Source: a virus
Length of the DNA: 64,000 nucleotides
Virus record (IMG/VR): IMGVR_UViG_3300023108_001314
Span: 1 to 64,000 of that record
Direction: 5' to 3' (one strand)
In this document: positions 26,719 through 34,521 of the stretch, piece after piece
Numbering within the stretch: position 1 is the first letter of the stretch
Layout of the letters: each line of letters opens with the position of its first letter
Position numbers and translations under genes: made by a program
The notes under the pieces: generated by a model
The model's input: only the letters and a program-made list of their open reading frames with translations
Databases searched by the model: none
What the model was told of the DNA's origin: nothing

Positions 26719-26909
26719 ACTGGGCAGAAGAATACCCAGATGGGTATAGCAAAACGTGGAGAGAACACGAAGATATGAGTATCGATGACATAGAATGGGC
26801 ACACTATATAGCCAAATATAAACAACACGAAGAAAACAGAACAAGCACAAACGAAAGAAACAAATACTGGGATGAACATAGAAGATCTAAAGAAGCTGGC
26901 AGGAATTAA
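26682..26909 (+). CDS. Small charged protein of unknown function
   Basis: 75 residues from GTG 26682 (TTG 26679 also possible), overlapping the previous gene by 37 nt in another frame. Highly charged with Trp/His (AEEYPDGYSKTWREHEDMS). It overlaps the next gene by 38 nt. No family recognised; start uncertain. Confidence 0.45.
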   Translation: MRKHEVGQKEKIDWAEEYPDGYSKTWREHEDMSIDDIEWAHYIAKYKQHEENRTSTNERNKYWDEHRRSKEAGRN

Positions 26910-27084
26910 TGAATTCCAAGGCTATACAGAATATAAAATAGAAAGTCCAGATAAAACTGCGGCTGCTCTAAAAAAGAAAGAACGCGAAATGGGTCTTAAG
27001 CCAGGAGACGAAGATTGGTTTAAACTATGGTTTTCAAAACCTTATATGACAGGTCCCGTGCAATTTAGAGGGAGAAAGAAATGA
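26872..27084 (+). CDS. Small protein with capsid-targeting-like N-terminus
   Basis: 70 residues. Starts MNIEDLKKLAGINEFQGYTE, then a charged region and GDEDWFKLWFSKPYMTGPVQ, ending with basic FRGRKK. The leader resembles those of neighbours at 24281 and 27188. Its start is inside the preceding small gene. No known function. Confidence 0.5.
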   Translation: MNIEDLKKLAGINEFQGYTEYKIESPDKTAAALKKKEREMGLKPGDEDWFKLWFSKPYMTGPVQFRGRKK

Positions 27085-27191
27085 AGGGCGAAAGAAGAAC
27101 TTGCAAAAGTTGTGGGCATAAATGCCATTGCTATCAACCCGATTGTAAAGACTGTGTAAACGATGTATGTACGAAGTGTAATTGTGAATGA
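27081..27191 (+). CDS. Cys-rich zinc-ribbon microprotein 2
   Basis: 36 residues with nine Cys: RTCKSCGHKCHCYQPDCKDC and VCTKCNCE. The CxxCGHxxHC arrangement repeats that of the 48-residue protein at 14789. It overlaps the previous stop by 4 nt and the next start by 4 nt (ATGA). Zinc binding is inferred; function unknown. Confidence 0.55.
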   Translation: MKGERRTCKSCGHKCHCYQPDCKDCVNDVCTKCNCE

Positions 27192-28021
27192 AACTATTTG
27201 AATTTTTAAAAGAAGATGGACGTATTGTAAAAGGAGTTAACACTACTCCTGATGTAGACGTAGACGAAATACCAAAGCAAGCAGCAAAATTTGGTAATAC
27301 TGTAGATAAAAACGGACGTCCACCTACACTATCAACTAAAGTAAAAGGTAAATCTACTAACGTACTTTTTAATTTAGGACTAGCAGAAAAAACCTATAGT
27401 GCATATGAACTTGCACTGATGGAGGGCGGGCATAGCCTACCGGAAGAACATTCATGGCCAAAAGGACACGGAAGTGAAATCGCATGGCTTGCATATAACA
27501 ATGAACTAGTAGAAGAACTAGAAAATATAGGTCCTAATACTGAAATTTACGTAGACATGGACGGTGTACTTGCTGACTTTTTTGGCGATTGGGCTAAATT
27601 AATGAACAAAAAACACTGGACTGATATCGAAGATCCTGCTAATGCAATTAATAAAATTAAAACAGTAGATGATTTTTGGTTAAATTTACCTCTTACAAAA
27701 AATGCAAAGCCTTTGTTAATGTTAATCAAGCGTGTCAAAGGCAGTTATAATATATTAAGCAGTCCGCTTGCTGATGATCCTAAAAGTATTCCACATAAAA
27801 AGGAATGGATCAAGAAAAATTTGTCATTTTTTCCACCTAGAAGAATATTTTTAACACACGACAAAGCACAGTATGCTACGAACTCAGACGGTTCTGCAAA
27901 TATTCTAATCGACGATTATGGTGTTAACATTAACAAATGGTCTGAAGCAGGCGGCATCGGCTTTAAACACAAAGATCACAAGTTTGAAAGAACTGTGAAG
28001 AACTTAAAAGGTTTAAGATAA
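27188..28021 (+). CDS. HAD nucleotidase-like protein with capsid-targeting-like N-terminus
   Basis: 277 residues. Starts MKLFEFLKEDGR, a T4-type targeting leader with a possible LxE cleavage site. The HAD domain occupies the C-terminal two thirds: EIYVDMDGVLADFFGDW (Asp about 122 and 124), KGSYNILSSPL, and a late acidic motif ANILIDDYGVNI. Like the gene at 7382 it resembles 5'(3')-deoxyribonucleotidases. An enzyme carrying a capsid leader would be packaged in the head; that is inference. Confidence 0.65.
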   Translation: MKLFEFLKEDGRIVKGVNTTPDVDVDEIPKQAAKFGNTVDKNGRPPTLSTKVKGKSTNVLFNLGLAEKTYSAYELALMEGGHSLPEEHSWPKGHGSEIAWLAYNNELVEELENIGPNTEIYVDMDGVLADFFGDWAKLMNKKHWTDIEDPANAINKIKTVDDFWLNLPLTKNAKPLLMLIKRVKGSYNILSSPLADDPKSIPHKKEWIKKNLSFFPPRRIFLTHDKAQYATNSDGSANILIDDYGVNINKWSEAGGIGFKHKDHKFERTVKNLKGLR

Positions 28022-28024
28022 ATA
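28017..28024 (+). promoter_or_regulatory. Late promoter octamer abutting a start codon
   Basis: GATAAATA followed by CATT and ATG (28029). The octamer contains the stop codon of the previous gene. The +1 expected from T4 spacing falls at or next to the ATG, so the RNA could be leaderless or serve the genes further down. Confidence 0.55.
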
Positions 28025-28028
28025 CATT

Positions 28029-28217
28029 ATGCTAATAAGAGAAGTCAAAAAGAGTCAATTTTCTGTTTGGATAGCAAATGTCCGAGTGCGCCAGCGTACA
28101 TACACACAATGGATACCTGTCCAAGTTAGCGCAAGAAATAACAGAGAAGCACGTAACATCATTTATGCTCAATACGGTAAAAACGCAGGCATTACAGACC
28201 TCAGGAGAGCCAAATGA
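28029..28217 (+). CDS. Small conserved basic phage protein
   Basis: 62 residues, basic: VWIANVRVRQRTYTQWIPVQ followed by ARNNREARNIIYAQYGKN. It may be a small nucleic-acid-binding protein, but no family is certain. There is no Shine-Dalgarno before the ATG; instead a late octamer ends 5 nt before it. Overlaps the next gene by 4 nt. Confidence 0.55.
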   Translation: MLIREVKKSQFSVWIANVRVRQRTYTQWIPVQVSARNNREARNIIYAQYGKNAGITDLRRAK

Positions 28218-28483
28218 AGATGCAAGATATTTTAGAAGCAGTGAAACAGAGAGATCCTAGCAGTAAAACTATGCAGGATATTCGCAAAAGTGGTGCAGCA
28301 GGTGCTCACAAAGATAAAAAGAAAGTACTACCTCGGAAAGAAAAGCATAAAGGCAAGGCATATGAAGAATATAAACATGCTGATCATGCTAAAGGCAAAG
28401 ATCCAATGCCTAAGAAATCAAAGCCGGGTAAAGGTCCTACAACAAAACATCCTTTAAGAGGAAAGTTAGTAGGAGGGACTTGA
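28214..28483 (+). CDS. Lys-rich protein with capsid-targeting-like N-terminus
   Basis: 89 residues. Leader MKMQDILEAVKQRD with a possible I-L-E cleavage site, then a very basic, Lys/His/Gly-rich body (KKKVLPRKEKHKGKAYEEYK, MPKKSKPGKGPTTKHPLRGK), probably disordered. Composition recalls T4 internal proteins that coat packaged DNA. Head-internal role is inference. Confidence 0.55.
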   Translation: MKMQDILEAVKQRDPSSKTMQDIRKSGAAGAHKDKKKVLPRKEKHKGKAYEEYKHADHAKGKDPMPKKSKPGKGPTTKHPLRGKLVGGT

Positions 28484-28485
28484 CA

Positions 28486-28668
28486 ATGAAGATAAAAGAT
28501 GTTATAGTAAATGAAGTTGCAACAGGAATGGGAACATCAAGTGTATCAACAGTGGTAAATCCAACTGTTGCAAAATCTAAAAGAAAACCTAAAAAACAAA
28601 AGCCAACTGATAATGCATTGGATATGAAAGGTGTATCATTATTTGGCGGATCACTGCTGAAACGATAA
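28486..28668 (+). CDS. Small basic protein with capsid-targeting-like N-terminus
   Basis: 60 residues from ATG 28486; AGGAGG lies 9 nt upstream, which rules against the TTG at 28480. Leader MKIKDVIVNEVATGMG, then Ser/Thr-rich and Lys-rich parts (KSKRKPKKQKPTD). Resembles its neighbours in layout. Unknown function; likely a DNA-associated internal protein by composition. Confidence 0.5.
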   Translation: MKIKDVIVNEVATGMGTSSVSTVVNPTVAKSKRKPKKQKPTDNALDMKGVSLFGGSLLKR

Positions 28669-28671
28669 ATA
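28664..28671 (+). promoter_or_regulatory. T4-like late promoter octamer
   Basis: GATAAATA containing the TAA stop of the previous gene, followed by CTA, 27 nt before the ATG at 28699. Confidence 0.6.
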
Positions 28672-28698
28672 CTACAACAAGAGAAAACGGAGCCACCG

Positions 28699-29595
28699 AT
28701 GCCTACAATGAATAAAGCAGCAAAAAACAAAGCACAGATGCAGTTCGCTCAAATGACAAAGACACTGCTTCCAATGATTCGCAGACGTATTCAAAACGTC
28801 AAGAACGCACCTATGAATGATGTTGATTTTAATCAATTAGATCATATGGGATCACTAATTGCTAATCAGCAAGTATCAACCGCAAGAGAGTTGCTAGATG
28901 CGATGAGTGAATATACAACAATGCGTGATCAAGGTGAGTTTACTGTAGATCGTTTTAAAGAATTAGTTGCTCTTGCTAAAGGTGGTACTAGCGAAGGCAT
29001 GATTGAAGCAAAAGATACACATTGTTCAGATAAATGCTGCGGTTCAGACGTAAAAGCAGAAGACTGCACATGTCCTCCAACATGCAAACACTGTAATTGC
29101 AATGCAGTTACAGAAGGTTTGGCTGATATGGCAGGTGTTGCAGAACGTGATCACGAAGTACAAATGGCTCGTGCAGAACTTTATAAAATTGCAAAGTATG
29201 CAATTAAACTACACGAAATGCTAAAAGGTGTTTCAGAGGCAGAGGGCATCGAAGGTTGGATGCAAAGCAAAATCACAAAAGCAGCAGACTATATGGGCTC
29301 AGTATATCATACACTAGATTATGATATGATGGGAGAGTCAAAGAAAACATTCAAAGGCAATATGGACGAAGCAGCAAAAGCTGATTATAAAACAACGCTT
29401 GCTGAAAAAATGAAAGAACAAACTTGTAACGAATGTGGCAAGACAATGCTTACTGCTCAAGAGAAAAAAGAACTAGCAAATCTGCCAGAAGGTAAGCGTC
29501 ACGGCAACAGTAAAATTTATGATAAATGCTGGAAAGGTTGTCGTAAAGTAGCAGGCGTACCACGCGGTGAACCAGGCTCATGTAAATGTGATTAA
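28699..29595 (+). CDS. Cys-rich conserved phage protein, probable virion component
   Basis: 298 residues. Helical N-terminal third; a first Cys cluster (HCSDKCCGSD, DCTCPPTCKHCNCN) near residues 110-140; a helical conserved centre (MARAELYKIAKYAIKLHEML, GIEGWMQSKITKAADYMGSV); and a C-terminal Cys-rich part (CNECGKTM, KCWKGCRKVAGVPRGEPGSC). Two zinc-type sites are likely. I recall the helical part from marine T4-like phages. Late promoter and GGAG site upstream. Role unknown, virion-type by context. Confidence 0.6.
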   Translation: MPTMNKAAKNKAQMQFAQMTKTLLPMIRRRIQNVKNAPMNDVDFNQLDHMGSLIANQQVSTARELLDAMSEYTTMRDQGEFTVDRFKELVALAKGGTSEGMIEAKDTHCSDKCCGSDVKAEDCTCPPTCKHCNCNAVTEGLADMAGVAERDHEVQMARAELYKIAKYAIKLHEMLKGVSEAEGIEGWMQSKITKAADYMGSVYHTLDYDMMGESKKTFKGNMDEAAKADYKTTLAEKMKEQTCNECGKTMLTAQEKKELANLPEGKRHGNSKIYDKCWKGCRKVAGVPRGEPGSCKCD

Positions 29596-29597
29596 TA

Positions 29598-29783
29598 ATG
29601 CGTATTCACGAATTCACTGAACGTAAAATGACCGGGGCTGAAAAGTCTAAGGAAACAAAACTTAAGAAAAAGTATGACGACGGTGATATGAAAAAGAATA
29701 TGAAAAAACAGTATGGTAAAGATTGGGAAAATGTTTACTATGCCACTATCCGCAAAAAGTCAATGACTAAAGGTGCAAAGTAA
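29598..29783 (+). CDS. Small basic protein with capsid-targeting-like N-terminus
   Basis: 61 residues. Leader MRIHEFTERKMTGAEKSKE, body very Lys-rich (KKKYDDGDMKKNMKKQYGKD), ending ATIRKKSMTKGAK. I recall short proteins of this kind (ending with a YATA.RKSM-like segment) in many phages. Two bases after the Cys-rich gene. Packaging in the head is inference. Confidence 0.55.
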   Translation: MRIHEFTERKMTGAEKSKETKLKKKYDDGDMKKNMKKQYGKDWENVYYATIRKKSMTKGAK

Positions 29784-29787
29784 TGTT

Positions 29788-30288
29788 ATGTTTGAACAAC
29801 ATATACAAAACTGGATAGAAACTTTTCTCAGCATACCTTCTAAAACATTTAATAACCTTCCTCCTTGTCCGTTTGCTAAACAAGCAATGCTAGAAGACAA
29901 GATTAAGTGTGTAGAATTAAAAGATATTTATAATATAAGTATGAGTTCTTATTTTATAGCAGAACTTGAAAATTTTTCTTATCATTGGCCTAAAAATACA
30001 GAAGTTGTTATATTAGGTTGTGACCCTACTTTAATTTCATCAGAAGAACTATCACGTGCAGTTGGTCATGCAAACGACCAATTCCTACACAATAGAGGAT
30101 TTATTGCTTTAGAAGATCATCCAAATGAAAAAGAACAGGTACAAAATACAGTTCTTAATAACGGTAAATACGCTGTAAGTTTCTTGCAGCAAAAAGATAA
30201 ACTTGAACTTGCACGAAAGTCTTTACGTAAACAAAACTATTACGTGAATTGGGACCAAGGTTATTATAACGAAGTTGTGGGTGAATGA
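29788..30288 (+). CDS. Conserved phage protein of unknown function
   Basis: 166 residues from ATG 29788; GTG 29773 would add five residues. It has LPPCPFAKQAMLEDKIKC and a central WPKNTEVVILGCDPTLISSE segment, ending NWDQGYYNEVVGE. The family is one I recall from marine T4-like phages near radical SAM genes. No catalytic motif is recognised. It overlaps the next gene by 4 nt. Confidence 0.55.
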   Translation: MFEQHIQNWIETFLSIPSKTFNNLPPCPFAKQAMLEDKIKCVELKDIYNISMSSYFIAELENFSYHWPKNTEVVILGCDPTLISSEELSRAVGHANDQFLHNRGFIALEDHPNEKEQVQNTVLNNGKYAVSFLQQKDKLELARKSLRKQNYYVNWDQGYYNEVVGE

Positions 30289-30719
30289 CAAGTAGAATAG
30301 ATTTACAAAATACAAAATACAAAACAATTGATTTTAAACTACTAGACAGTTCACACTTTGCAGAATGTGAACAAATTTACAAACAATATATAATATATAA
30401 AAAATTTGATACAATTTATCCTATATTCAAAGAAGACTGGGATAGGAGTACAGTTTTTGGTTATTACGATAATGATGAACTAGCAGCATGGAGTTGCTAT
30501 ATGGTTTATCCTAGTAAGAGCACAGCACATGCCGATCAATTTGCATGGAATTATAAAACACCAAAATTAAAATTAGGATACAGATCCTTGCGTAGCGAAT
30601 GTGCTTATTTTCGAGATCAAGGATTAAATTATTTGATACTGGGAGATTTGTATTCCTATAAACAAGAACTACAAGGCTTTGAACACATTACTTTAGATAG
30701 TCATTTAGCGTTTTCATAA
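30285..30719 (+). CDS. GNAT-like acyltransferase
   Basis: 144 residues. Pattern of alternating strands and helices with SHFAECEQIYKQYI, a strand pair VFGYYDNDELAAWSCYMVYP, and a C-terminal GYRSLRSECAYFRDQGLNYL and LGDLYSYKQELQGFE, resembling the GNAT fold (weak acetyl-CoA loop). It may acylate a protein or small molecule made by the neighbouring radical SAM enzymes. Function inferred at low certainty. Confidence 0.4.
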   Translation: MTSRIDLQNTKYKTIDFKLLDSSHFAECEQIYKQYIIYKKFDTIYPIFKEDWDRSTVFGYYDNDELAAWSCYMVYPSKSTAHADQFAWNYKTPKLKLGYRSLRSECAYFRDQGLNYLILGDLYSYKQELQGFEHITLDSHLAFS

Positions 30720-30733
30720 TATACGCACTTTAT

Positions 30734-30741
30734 GATAAATA
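30734..30741 (+). promoter_or_regulatory. Late promoter octamer abutting a start codon
   Basis: GATAAATA followed by CTAT and ATG (30746). No Shine-Dalgarno lies between. It is the same TAAATAC-NNT-ATG arrangement as at 28017, 33785 and 56865. Confidence 0.6.
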
Positions 30742-30745
30742 CTAT

Positions 30746-31867
30746 ATGAAGTATAATGCATGGAATTATAACGATTTAAATGCTTTCCACGTAGAATTAA
30801 GTACACGTTGTAACGCAGCGTGTCCAGGCTGTCCAAGATTCTTACGTAATAGCACTAATGTCGATCCGGAAGTTGTGCAGACTGATATTACAATTGATTT
30901 GTTTAAAAGATGGTTTCCACTAGATCTTGTACAAAAATCTAAAAGTTGGATATTTTGCGGAACACATGGAGATCCATTGGCCTGTAATGACATATATGAT
31001 ATATTAGATTATATATGCTCTAACAGTATAGCAACTATACAAATTAACACAAATGGTGGTTTGCGTACTCCGGATCATTTCCGTGCAATAGGAGAACTGT
31101 TTATAGAAACAACAAATGGTTTAGATCCAAAACCAATGCGTAAAATTACATTTAGTATAGACGGCTTAGAAGATACTAACCATATATACAGAAGAAATGT
31201 TATTTGGGATAAAGCATGGAATAACATGATTGCCTATGCATATACAGGTGCGCATACTGATTGGGACTTTTTACAATTTAAACACAACAAACATCAAGTT
31301 GAACTCAGTAGAAAAATTGCAGAAGAAAATGGTATCAATTTTGTGTTAAAAAATCCATTTGGTGTAGATGGAACAGGTATGCCTGCATACGACAAAGACT
31401 ATAACTTAGAATATGTGTTAGAACATGCTACTGATTACGGACATGACCATTATACACCTGCTCCATTAGGTTGGGAAGCAGATTTGCCAGAACCTGTTAA
31501 AGAAGAAGGCGTTATTGCCTGTAATAGTTTTAGAACTTTGCCATATCCATACCATGAAGAACCAATGGTTGAACTATATATAGATGCATTGGGAAGAGTT
31601 CATCCTTGTTGCTTTATAGGAAATAAAATGCAAGGTCCTAGATATGTTCCTGAAGCAAGAGAAATGCAAACACTACAAAAAGCACTAGGTGATGCTAACA
31701 ATTTACATCATCATAGACTTGATCAAATTATAGACGGAGGCGTACTTGCAGTTTATTCAGACAGTTGGCAATCAAAATCAATCAGTCAATGCTGGGTCCA
31801 GTGCGGAAAATCCTGTGGAAAAGTCAGAGAAATTGACAAACTCTTCGAACTCTCCGAAGAAGTGTAA
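30746..31867 (+). CDS. Radical SAM enzyme with SPASM-like C-terminus
   Basis: 373 residues. The SAM cluster motif is TRCNAACPGCP (Cys22, 26, 29). Other core segments are FCGTHGDPL (GGE-like), ITFSIDGLED and IQINTNGG. The C-terminal part has DALGRVHPCCFIGN and CWVQCGKSCGK, suited to an auxiliary iron-sulphur cluster (SPASM/twitch). Such enzymes modify peptides, sugars or cofactors. The next gene is a second radical SAM enzyme, overlapping it. Substrate unknown. Confidence 0.75.
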   Translation: MKYNAWNYNDLNAFHVELSTRCNAACPGCPRFLRNSTNVDPEVVQTDITIDLFKRWFPLDLVQKSKSWIFCGTHGDPLACNDIYDILDYICSNSIATIQINTNGGLRTPDHFRAIGELFIETTNGLDPKPMRKITFSIDGLEDTNHIYRRNVIWDKAWNNMIAYAYTGAHTDWDFLQFKHNKHQVELSRKIAEENGINFVLKNPFGVDGTGMPAYDKDYNLEYVLEHATDYGHDHYTPAPLGWEADLPEPVKEEGVIACNSFRTLPYPYHEEPMVELYIDALGRVHPCCFIGNKMQGPRYVPEAREMQTLQKALGDANNLHHHRLDQIIDGGVLAVYSDSWQSKSISQCWVQCGKSCGKVREIDKLFELSEEV

Positions 31868-32915
31868 ATGGCTAGATAATCACATCAGCATGGATACTTT
31901 GGGTAATTTACGCCCTTGCTGTAATTGGGACGACCGCGACAGAAAAGATCTTGTAAAAGTTTCAGATATTGAAAAATACAAAGACAGTGACTTTTTAGCA
32001 AGTGTTAAGAAAGATCTTGATAATGGAATATTTCCCGAAGGATGTAGAGATTGTAAAGAAGAAGAATCTTACGGCTTTGAAAGTTTACGATTGCAAAGCG
32101 AAAGAAAGTATAGAAACAATCGTAAAGACGCTGAAATAAAATTTGGAAACAAATGTAATCTTTCGTGTTCAATGTGCGGTCCTGTGAACAGCAGTCTTAT
32201 AGATGCAGAACTTACAAAACTAGATAGCCAAGGTATACAACATAAACTAATACAAAGACACAAGTATTCGTTTGATGTATGGTATGAAGACGAAAACAAT
32301 TTACAAAAACTTGCTGAATTTTTACACGATAGAGATGAAATACGTTTCACAGGTGGAGAACCAACTGTAAACAATTACCTTCAAAAGTTTTGCGAATATC
32401 TTTTAGTATATGATAGCAAACCTAGTTTACGTATAACTACAAACGGAAACAATTTACCCACTAAACTACTTTCAATTTTAGAAAAATTTGATGTGGAGTG
32501 GCATTTTAGCATTGACGGTTATAAAGAAATAAATGAATATATTAGGTATCCTAGCAATTGGGATAAAATTATAAAAAACATTGCAAAAGCACAACAAATT
32601 GGTACAAGTGATGTCTGTACAACTGTAAGTTGGATTAACGTAAAACATATGGAATCACTAGGTGAATGGATTATGTCAAATAATTTTGAAAGATGGGAAG
32701 TTTATCCTGTGAACAGTCCTAAAGAATTTGCACCGTGTCATGCACCTGATGATCATAAACAAATTTATATAGACTTATGCGATGTGTATAAAGATCTTAA
32801 AAGAAGCTTACCGGCAGTTACTCGAGAACGTAATATAAAACACTTTGAACAAGGCATGAGTTACCAAAAACATTTAGATAAATTCAGAGGTACTTGTATT
32901 GACATGGTTTTTTGA
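31833..32915 (+). CDS. Radical SAM enzyme with N-terminal twitch-like Cys cluster
   Basis: 360 residues from TTG 31833, chosen because upstream reading lies wholly inside the previous gene and adds no motif; the true start is uncertain. N-terminal Cys (Cys11, 29, 30, and CRDC at 71-74) fit an auxiliary cluster; the SAM motif is KCNLSCSMC (Cys108, 112, 115), with FTGGEP and HFSIDGYKEI. The same order is found in the protein at 49907. It overlaps the genes on both sides. Confidence 0.75.
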   Translation: MTNSSNSPKKCKWLDNHISMDTLGNLRPCCNWDDRDRKDLVKVSDIEKYKDSDFLASVKKDLDNGIFPEGCRDCKEEESYGFESLRLQSERKYRNNRKDAEIKFGNKCNLSCSMCGPVNSSLIDAELTKLDSQGIQHKLIQRHKYSFDVWYEDENNLQKLAEFLHDRDEIRFTGGEPTVNNYLQKFCEYLLVYDSKPSLRITTNGNNLPTKLLSILEKFDVEWHFSIDGYKEINEYIRYPSNWDKIIKNIAKAQQIGTSDVCTTVSWINVKHMESLGEWIMSNNFERWEVYPVNSPKEFAPCHAPDDHKQIYIDLCDVYKDLKRSLPAVTRERNIKHFEQGMSYQKHLDKFRGTCIDMVF

Positions 32916-33765
32916 TGTTTGGCACGACTTTGATATTGATAGGATTGTATACCTACTTAACAATAAAAAGTTGCCAAAGCATATTGTAATATTTGCCCAA
33001 CATGAGGATCAATGTTGGTTAGAATATAAAAACTGTTGCCAAATAATTAATGATAATAACATAGAAGTATATATTGTATTAGGATCTGCACCTGGGTACG
33101 ATTATACAAAATTATATCCTATAAAAAATATGAATATATACTATTGGCCAACATATTGGTTTAATTACACAGCCTATCGATTGGTAGATAGAATTTCTAA
33201 ACAACCAATAAAATATAATTTTGCTTGCATGAATAATATAGCAAGGCCACATAGAATCGAAATTATAGACAAAATAAAAAGTAAAAATTTGCATAATAAT
33301 GCATTTCTAACTTTTCATAAAGGATGGACAGATATCGATAAGCAATATAGTTTACCTATGCAATATTTAAGATCAAGATTTGATGTTGTATTAGAAACAT
33401 CTGTAGAGAGAATTTTTATTACAGAAAAGACCGTTAGACCTTTACTTTGTAGCAAACCTTTCATTACATTTGCTGCACCAGGATTCAATAAATTTTTACA
33501 ATCTCTAGGATTCAAACCATACACTGGAGTAGATTATAGATATGACGAAGATGTTGACAACAGGGTTGATCTTTTTATAGAAAGTATTGAAAATTTTCCT
33601 AAAGAAATTGATCAAAAAGAGATTGACTACAATAAAAATTTAGTATATAACATTATTAAAAATAAATCACTTGTTCCGCAATTTTATTTGGATGTCATTG
33701 CTAGAATGCCGGAAAATGAAATTAAACATATACAACAAAACAGATTGAATAAAATACTATGTTAG
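32899..33765 (+). CDS. Glycosyltransferase-like protein (family shared with 55958)
   Basis: 288 residues. Key segments: FACMNNIARPHRIEII in the middle and FITEKTVRPLLCSKPFITFA, then FLQSLGFKPY. The protein at 55958 has matching NCLNRQNRQHRLSII and MFHSEKIFKTILAAHPFVIV with LHKLGFKTF, so the two are homologous. The ExK(T/I) region recalls the C-terminal donor site of GT10 fucosyltransferases or exostosin-like enzymes, but this is tentative. It overlaps the radical SAM gene by 17 nt. Confidence 0.45.
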   Translation: MTWFFDVWHDFDIDRIVYLLNNKKLPKHIVIFAQHEDQCWLEYKNCCQIINDNNIEVYIVLGSAPGYDYTKLYPIKNMNIYYWPTYWFNYTAYRLVDRISKQPIKYNFACMNNIARPHRIEIIDKIKSKNLHNNAFLTFHKGWTDIDKQYSLPMQYLRSRFDVVLETSVERIFITEKTVRPLLCSKPFITFAAPGFNKFLQSLGFKPYTGVDYRYDEDVDNRVDLFIESIENFPKEIDQKEIDYNKNLVYNIIKNKSLVPQFYLDVIARMPENEIKHIQQNRLNKILC

Positions 33766-33784
33766 CGCTCTATTGTAACAAATA

Positions 33785-33792
33785 TGTAAATA
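33785..33792 (+). promoter_or_regulatory. Late-like promoter element abutting a start codon
   Basis: TGTAAATA followed by CAGT and ATG (33797), without a Shine-Dalgarno. Weaker match to the octamer (two mismatches to GATAAATA) but identical spacing to the other three cases. Confidence 0.4.
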
Positions 33793-33796
33793 CAGT

Positions 33797-34015
33797 ATGT
33801 TAAGAAATGATCTCAAAGAAGAATACAGATTATTTTACATGGTCAAGGGTCATCTTGACGCATCCCCTGAAACAGTTGTACAAAGTGCTGAAGGTTATTT
33901 CAAACGCCTTTGGTATGATGGTGCCGATGGCGCTCCTTTGTATGACTACAGTGAACAGTTTGAACAAGCATGGAAAGACAGACAAAATGGTTTCAAAGAA
34001 GATACAAGAACTTAG
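33797..34015 (+). CDS. Small phage protein of unknown function
   Basis: 72 residues, acidic and aromatic (EGYFKRLWYDGADGAPLYDY). No family recognised. A late-like element abuts its start. It overlaps the next small gene by 29 nt. Confidence 0.5.
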   Translation: MLRNDLKEEYRLFYMVKGHLDASPETVVQSAEGYFKRLWYDGADGAPLYDYSEQFEQAWKDRQNGFKEDTRT

Positions 34016-34205
34016 TAACGACGACTTGACGTATTTAGAAAAACTATTAGGCGAGCAATTTGCCAAAGAACTCGAAAGAGACAAAACTTGGGAACAAAAA
34101 AATAACTATCATCGTCCTGGTGAAAAGAAAAATAGAATCCTTCGATGTATAAATGCCATCCGTGCTCAACAAGATTACAAAAAAAGAACATCATTAAAGT
34201 GGTAA
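33987..34205 (+). CDS. Small helical protein of unknown function
   Basis: 72 residues from ATG 33987; a longer reading from 33807 runs through the preceding gene and is rejected. Charged helices: ELSNDDLTYLEKLLGEQFAK and KKNRILRCINAIRAQQDYKK. The gene ends just before a sigma70-like promoter. Function unknown. Confidence 0.5.
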   Translation: MVSKKIQELSNDDLTYLEKLLGEQFAKELERDKTWEQKNNYHRPGEKKNRILRCINAIRAQQDYKKRTSLKW

Positions 34206-34212
34206 TTACCTC

Positions 34213-34240
34213 TTGACTTTTTCCTTATAAACTGTATAAT
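34213..34240 (+). promoter_or_regulatory. Sigma70-like promoter
   Basis: TTGACT (34213-34218), 16-nt spacer, TATAAT (34235-34240), 20 nt before the dsbA-like start. A 10-base palindrome GGTAATTACC (34201-34210) sits just upstream of the -35 and could be an operator. Confidence 0.7.
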
Positions 34241-34260
34241 ACAAATAAAGGAGAAGTCTT

Positions 34261-34521
34261 ATGAGTGATCGAGTATATGGTTCTGAAGAAAAGCAAAAAC
34301 TAGAACGCCTAGTTAATGAAGGTGTGACTGTGCTTCAAGAAATTGAAGACTTACAAGCAGGTTTAAAAGACACAGTAAAAGCAGTAGCAGAAGAACTTAA
34401 CATTAAGCCAAGTTTAATCAACAAGGCAATTAAAGTTGCACAAAAAGGAGATTGGGATAAACACCAAGACGAGTTTGAAGATCTCGAAACACTTGTTGTT
34501 ACTGTTGGTAAAGATAAATGA
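34261..34521 (+). CDS. dsbA: DsbA-like double-stranded DNA-binding protein
   Basis: 86 residues, helical. Order and spacing of VLQEIEDLQAGLKDTVKAVA, EELNIKPSLINKAIKVAQKG and DEFEDLETLV follow the T4 DsbA protein (89 aa), which binds DNA near late promoters and stimulates late transcription. The identity is by pattern recall, not alignment. It has a strong sigma70-type promoter and AAAGGAG site, so it would be made early or middle. Confidence 0.65.
   Translation: MSDRVYGSEEKQKLERLVNEGVTVLQEIEDLQAGLKDTVKAVAEELNIKPSLINKAIKVAQKGDWDKHQDEFEDLETLVVTVGKDK

Noticed and set aside
31746-31832. N-terminal extension of the second radical SAM protein
   Set aside because: It lies entirely within the preceding radical SAM gene in another frame and carries no motif; a TTG at 31833 keeps all Cys.
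33807-33986. Long form of the small helical protein from 33807
   Set aside because: The extra 60 codons read through the gene at 33797 out of frame and look like non-coding translation (runs of Met, Thr, Leu).
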